A stretch of 64,000 nt of DNA from Lachnospiraceae bacterium UBA1712. Its GTDB lineage: Bacteria; Bacillota; Clostridia; Lachnospirales; Lachnospiraceae. Position 1 is the first letter of the stretch. Every line of letters starts with the position of its first letter. The notes below the pieces were generated by a model. That model did no database searches. It had not been told where the DNA came from and saw only the letters and a list, made by a program, of their open reading frames with translations. The position numbers were made by a program, and so were the translations under genes. The stretch lies in assembly GCA_002317175.1 (NCBI GenBank), contig DCJA01000035.1:1-64000 (forward strand), given 5' to 3'. Below are positions 61,118 to 64,000 of this stretch, one piece after another.

Positions 61118-62032
61118 TTATTGAGGTTTGCTGATAATAATCTCACCATCTCTCTGCGAGATCATTACCTTATTGTCCTCCAGTTTCAGTGAATCAATAA
61201 GTTCCTGTGGAATCTGAAGACGATGAGCCTTATCAAGTATAGCGTACTCATTCTGTGTCTCCTCTTCTCTCCAGTCAATATTAGTCTCCTTAACTCTGTC
61301 AGCATAGGCTTCCTTAAGGATTCTTTCTGAACTGATCTTTCCATCCCTGATTGCAACAACACGCTTTACCTTCTTGGAAAGGGCCATATCATGGGTAACA
61401 ATCAGTATTGTCTGACCATTCTTATTCAGTTCAGTGAATACATCAAATATATAGTTGGCTGTATTTACATCAACTGAACCCGTAGGTTCATCTGCAAGCA
61501 GAAGCTTTGGTGAATTGGCGAGAGCAATTGCTATGGCTACTCTCTGCTGCTCACCACCTGATAACATATTCATTCTGCTGTTTTTCTTATGGGCCATACC
61601 TACTTTTTCAAGCAGTTCCATGGCCTTTTCCTTTTTAGCCTTAGTGCTTGACAGATACATCGGCAGCATTACATTTTCAATTGCAGAAAGAAATGGAAGC
61701 ATATTACGTCCATTATTCTGCCAAACAAATCCAACAGTGTTCTTCTTGTAGTTAACAAGTTCAGATTCTGTCATGGTAAAGAGGTTATTGCCATCTACCC
61801 ACAGCTTTCCAGCACTAGGTCTGTCCAGTCCACCAATCATATTGAGGAAGGTAGACTTACCACTACCTGAATTACCAATCATGGCCGTGAGCTCGCCTCT
61901 TTTAACTTCCAAATCCAGTCCCTGGAGCGCAAGCACTTCTGTCTCTTTTGTTTTATAGATTTTTACAAGGCCCTCAGCGCGAATCATTAAATCATCTTCG
62001 GCATTGATCACGCCTTCTGTCTCATTCGGCAT
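61118..62032 (-). CDS. ABC transporter ATPase (MacB/LolD type) with AbrB-like C-terminal tail
   Basis: ATPase subunit of a MacB/LolD-type system. Walker A GNSGSGKST, signature MLSGGEQQRVAIAIAL, Walker B LLLADEPTGSVD. After the NBD (about 15-225) a tail ends LDKAHRLQIPQELIDSLKLE and IIISKP, which looks like an AbrB/SpoVT swapped-hairpin DNA-binding domain, an unusual addition. I take the ATG at 62030-62032, with GGAGAG upstream, 11 bp inside the end of the previous ATPase gene. Confidence 0.8.
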   Translation of the reverse strand: MPNETEGVINAEDDLMIRAEGLVKIYKTKETEVLALQGLDLEVKRGELTAMIGNSGSGKSTFLNMIGGLDRPSAGKLWVDGNNLFTMTESELVNYKKNTVGFVWQNNGRNMLPFLSAIENVMLPMYLSSTKAKKEKAMELLEKVGMAHKKNSRMNMLSGGEQQRVAIAIALANSPKLLLADEPTGSVDVNTANYIFDVFTELNKNGQTILIVTHDMALSKKVKRVVAIRDGKISSERILKEAYADRVKETNIDWREEETQNEYAILDKAHRLQIPQELIDSLKLEDNKVMISQRDGEIIISKPQ

Positions 62033-62705
62033 CGATTCTCTCTCCATTCTCAAGTTGAATAATCATGTCTGCAGCACCCATAAGTCCCACATCATGAGTG
62101 GTCATAAGGATAGTTATTCCTTCCTCCGAGCTCATCTTTTGGAAGGTCTCTGTAACCTTTGCAGCCATAGCTGAATCCAGCTCAGCAGTTGGCTCATCGG
62201 CAAAAATAATCTTTGGTCTGTGAACAAACGCTCTGGCAATAGCAACCCTCTGCTGCTCACCACCAGACATCTCAGAAGGCATATGAGTCATACGGTTACC
62301 AAGACCTACCTTCTTCAGACATTCTTCTATTCTTAATTCTGCTTCTTTATCAATCTTTACACCTGCCATACGAAGAGCAAACTCAACATTCTGATAAGCA
62401 TTAAGAGAAGGAATCAGGGATACTGACTGAAATACAAAACCCATCTTCTTTCTTCTTAATTCTTCTCGCTCGTAAGCATTAAGATCCTTTACATTCTGTC
62501 CGTCCAGCAGTATTTCACCTGTAGTCGGATCATCCAGAGTATTGAGTATATTCATCAGCGTAGTTTTACCTGAACCCGAACGTCCACGCAATATAGCGAA
62601 AACACCTTCACCTATCTCAACATCGATTCCCTTTAAGGCCTGAAACTCCCCTCCTGGCACAGCAAATGTTCTAGTTATATTTTTTCCAACAATCATCTCA
62701 GACAT
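62022..62705 (-). CDS. ABC transporter ATPase (MacB/LolD type)
   Basis: A 227-residue ATPase: GRSGSGKTTLMNIL, MSGGEQQRVAIARAF, IIFADEPTAELD, MTTHDVGL. It is the second nucleotide-binding subunit of the system, without the AbrB-like tail of its neighbour. The start codon overlaps the stop of the permease gene by one base, and the next gene overlaps its end, so the genes are tightly coupled. Together they likely drive an FtsX-like permease for export or for lipoprotein/peptide handling. Confidence 0.9.
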   Translation of the reverse strand: MSEMIVGKNITRTFAVPGGEFQALKGIDVEIGEGVFAILRGRSGSGKTTLMNILNTLDDPTTGEILLDGQNVKDLNAYEREELRRKKMGFVFQSVSLIPSLNAYQNVEFALRMAGVKIDKEAELRIEECLKKVGLGNRMTHMPSEMSGGEQQRVAIARAFVHRPKIIFADEPTAELDSAMAAKVTETFQKMSSEEGITILMTTHDVGLMGAADMIIQLENGERIDAE

Positions 62706-64000
62706 TATTCTTCTCCCAGTTTCAAAGCCTTGGTTACATTCATTCTAAACAGTAATGTTATAAGTACTGCAACACAGCTTATCATTACCAGCGCAATAAC
62801 TCCATAGAGACGTAATAAGTCAGCATTCTCAATAATTAATCTAAGTGGCAGTATCTGTGTCGCTGAAGCAAATGAGAGCTGAATAATAGGTACAAACATT
62901 TTGGATGATATCCAGCCTATTCCTATGCCTGCAAATACAGATAAAATACCTGCAAACAACTGCTCAATCAAAAGCATCTGGACTACTTCCTTCTTGTGGA
63001 AACCACATGCTCTGAGAACACCGAAGATAAGTTCCCTGTCCTTAATGGACATTATCCAGTAAATCATATAACCCACTGCACACAAGAGAATTGTAACTAC
63101 GAATCCAAGAGTCAGGACACCATTGGTACCCTGAAGCAGAGGATCGCTTGTAGTCTCTTCCATGTCTTTTTGTCGGTTTACATAACGTGAAAGTTTGAAG
63201 TTATTATCCTGAATCCACTGATAGATTTCATTCTCATTAGCATCATCTTTCAGACTCATCCATACTTCATAAGGCATTACACCAAACACATTTCTGGAAT
63301 AATCATAATGCATTACTATCAGATAATTATCCTTGGTATTGGCTGTTCCATCAGGGAATAATTCAGTAACCGTTGGTGCATACTCAGGCCAGTACTCAAA
63401 GAAATCCACTATTACCCCTGTTGCCTTTTTGCCCTTCTCATTGTTGAACTCAATTGTATCTCCAATGTCATATCCAAGCTGAGTACGGAAGTTATCAGAC
63501 AACAGTACCCCCTTCTGCTCTACTGCGAGCTCATTGAGGAATTCATAATAATGCTTAGAAAGGAAGCTCTTATCCACATAGGTGATAGAACCAAAATCCT
63601 TTGTATGAATACCCATAATAGTTACAGCCTGACGACCAGTTTTGCCGCCTGAAATGTATCCATTTTTATCATTGAATACTCTTGTGTATTTATCAATATA
63701 AGGCACAGATGAGAACTTCTTATAATCTGGTTCAACATATAAACCAGTCTTATTACCATCCTGGTCTACCGCTTCTTCCCATCGCTCAGCCAGAACCATA
63801 TCAACACCATCTGCATATTCTGTATTCATTACGGCATTTTCAAGAATAGTACGCGCTACTGTTGAATGATACATACCAAGAGAAATTGTCATAATCAGAA
63901 ACAGAATAATAAGCTGTTGCTTTCCACTCTGCTTAATAGTCTCCATAAAGGAAATATAGCTGGCTGGTCCCCATTTCTTCTTCCCAATAAAGAACACCAG
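62705..64000 (-). CDS. FtsX/MacB-type ABC permease, partial at window edge
   Basis: The reading frame runs off the right edge with no true start visible (the first in-frame GTG is only three bases from the end). The visible part begins in the middle: after WGPASYISFMETIKQSG a membrane helix, then a large extracellular domain (about 250 residues, with DGVDMVLAERWEEAVDQDGN), then three helices near the C-terminus (LGFVVTILLCAVGYMIYWIM, IEQLFAGILSVFAGIGIGWI, YGVIALVMISCVAVLITLLF). This is the C-terminal half of a long MacB/FtsX-like permease. One TTATGTAAAC copy at 63176. Confidence 0.85.
   Translation of the reverse strand: MVFFIGKKKWGPASYISFMETIKQSGKQQLIILFLIMTISLGMYHSTVARTILENAVMNTEYADGVDMVLAERWEEAVDQDGNKTGLYVEPDYKKFSSVPYIDKYTRVFNDKNGYISGGKTGRQAVTIMGIHTKDFGSITYVDKSFLSKHYYEFLNELAVEQKGVLLSDNFRTQLGYDIGDTIEFNNEKGKKATGVIVDFFEYWPEYAPTVTELFPDGTANTKDNYLIVMHYDYSRNVFGVMPYEVWMSLKDDANENEIYQWIQDNNFKLSRYVNRQKDMEETTSDPLLQGTNGVLTLGFVVTILLCAVGYMIYWIMSIKDRELIFGVLRACGFHKKEVVQMLLIEQLFAGILSVFAGIGIGWISSKMFVPIIQLSFASATQILPLRLIIENADLLRLYGVIALVMISCVAVLITLLFRMNVTKALKLGEE

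Larger units (their letters stand above)
3035..63185. repeat. Dispersed short motif TTATGTAAAC, at least 24 copies across the window
   Basis: Exact 10-mer, either strand, starting at 3035, 5431, 7004, 7042, 7116, 7152, 8500, 11314, 11500, 13116, 13148, 14275, 14626, 22096, 22160, 22936, 27400, 27420, 29595, 31835, 36025, 37940, 46399 and 63176. One-base variants TTATGTCAAC lie at 8676, 11959, 33413, 45062, 45887 and 46496; TTATGTTAAC at 37494, 45278, 52306 and 52565; TTATGTAAAT at 29138. Fourteen exact copies are in genes and ten between genes. In genes both orientations occur, read as Tyr-Val-Asn, Val-Tyr-Ile or Leu-His-Asn. Counted by eye, so copies may have been missed. Confidence 0.85.

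Overview
The window reads as a chromosomal stretch of a low-GC Gram-positive anaerobe, most likely a rumen or gut Lachnospiraceae member such as Butyrivibrio or Pseudobutyrivibrio. This is inferred from protein sequence resemblance (YlmH, DegV, heterodimeric ABC exporters, CsoR/CopA, two MATE pumps, GH27/GH31/GH43 enzymes), from AGGAGG-type ribosome binding sites, and from sigma-A-type promoters. No rRNA, tRNA, CRISPR array, insertion sequence or prophage was seen. Most genes lie on the minus strand.

Layout. 0-7 kb: a FecR-like protein and a CHASE2 adenylate cyclase; a two-gene radical-SAM/DUF4130 DNA-repair pair behind a LexA box; a CapA-type lipoprotein and a metallophosphoesterase. 7-17 kb: a 36-38 bp tandem repeat array; an aldo/keto reductase, small protein, AlaX and HelD run; a GH27 alpha-galactosidase; a zinc-metalloprotease-like lipoprotein. 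17-20 kb: a gene-poor stretch with a four-copy repeat, then a compact divergent locus that looks like an SOS-controlled type I toxin-antitoxin module. 20-31 kb: housekeeping genes (RlmI-like, DD-carboxypeptidase, YlmH, Dabb, DegV, PrdX, MATE, ABC-F, thioesterase) with two damaged genes, a membrane protein with an in-frame stop and an alkD remnant. 31-37 kb: an AgrA/AgrC-type two-component pair with a MATE pump, a degenerate GGDEF protein, RsmJ and a cysteine-cluster protein. 38-47 kb: NiaR with a PTS-IIC-like permease, an XRE-aminotransferase fusion, a chemoreceptor, and the CsoR/CopA copper system. 47-54 kb: a heterodimeric ABC exporter, a deformylase paralogue, an M18 aminopeptidase, a TerB-like protein and a YjbR-MGMT fusion. 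54-61 kb: a xyloside/arabinoside locus (GH31, AraC regulator, GH43, two U32-like proteins). 61-64 kb: a MacB/LolD-type ABC system cut by the window edge.

Regulation is unusually legible. LexA-type boxes sit inside two promoters, a CsoR box fills the spacer of the csoR promoter, a NiaR box overlaps the niaR promoter, and a 12-bp palindrome lies in the leader of the XRE-aminotransferase gene.

The most striking signal is a short motif, TTATGTAAAC, seen at least 24 times by eye on both strands where well under one copy is expected by chance, plus about 11 one-base variants. It lies in genes and between genes, forms a tandem array at 7003-7162, and forms a perfect inverted pair at 27397-27432. 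It resembles a DNA-uptake or other genome-wide recognition sequence in its distribution; its function is unknown. The second candidate for a new system is the LexA-linked type I toxin-antitoxin locus at 19.1-19.7 kb.
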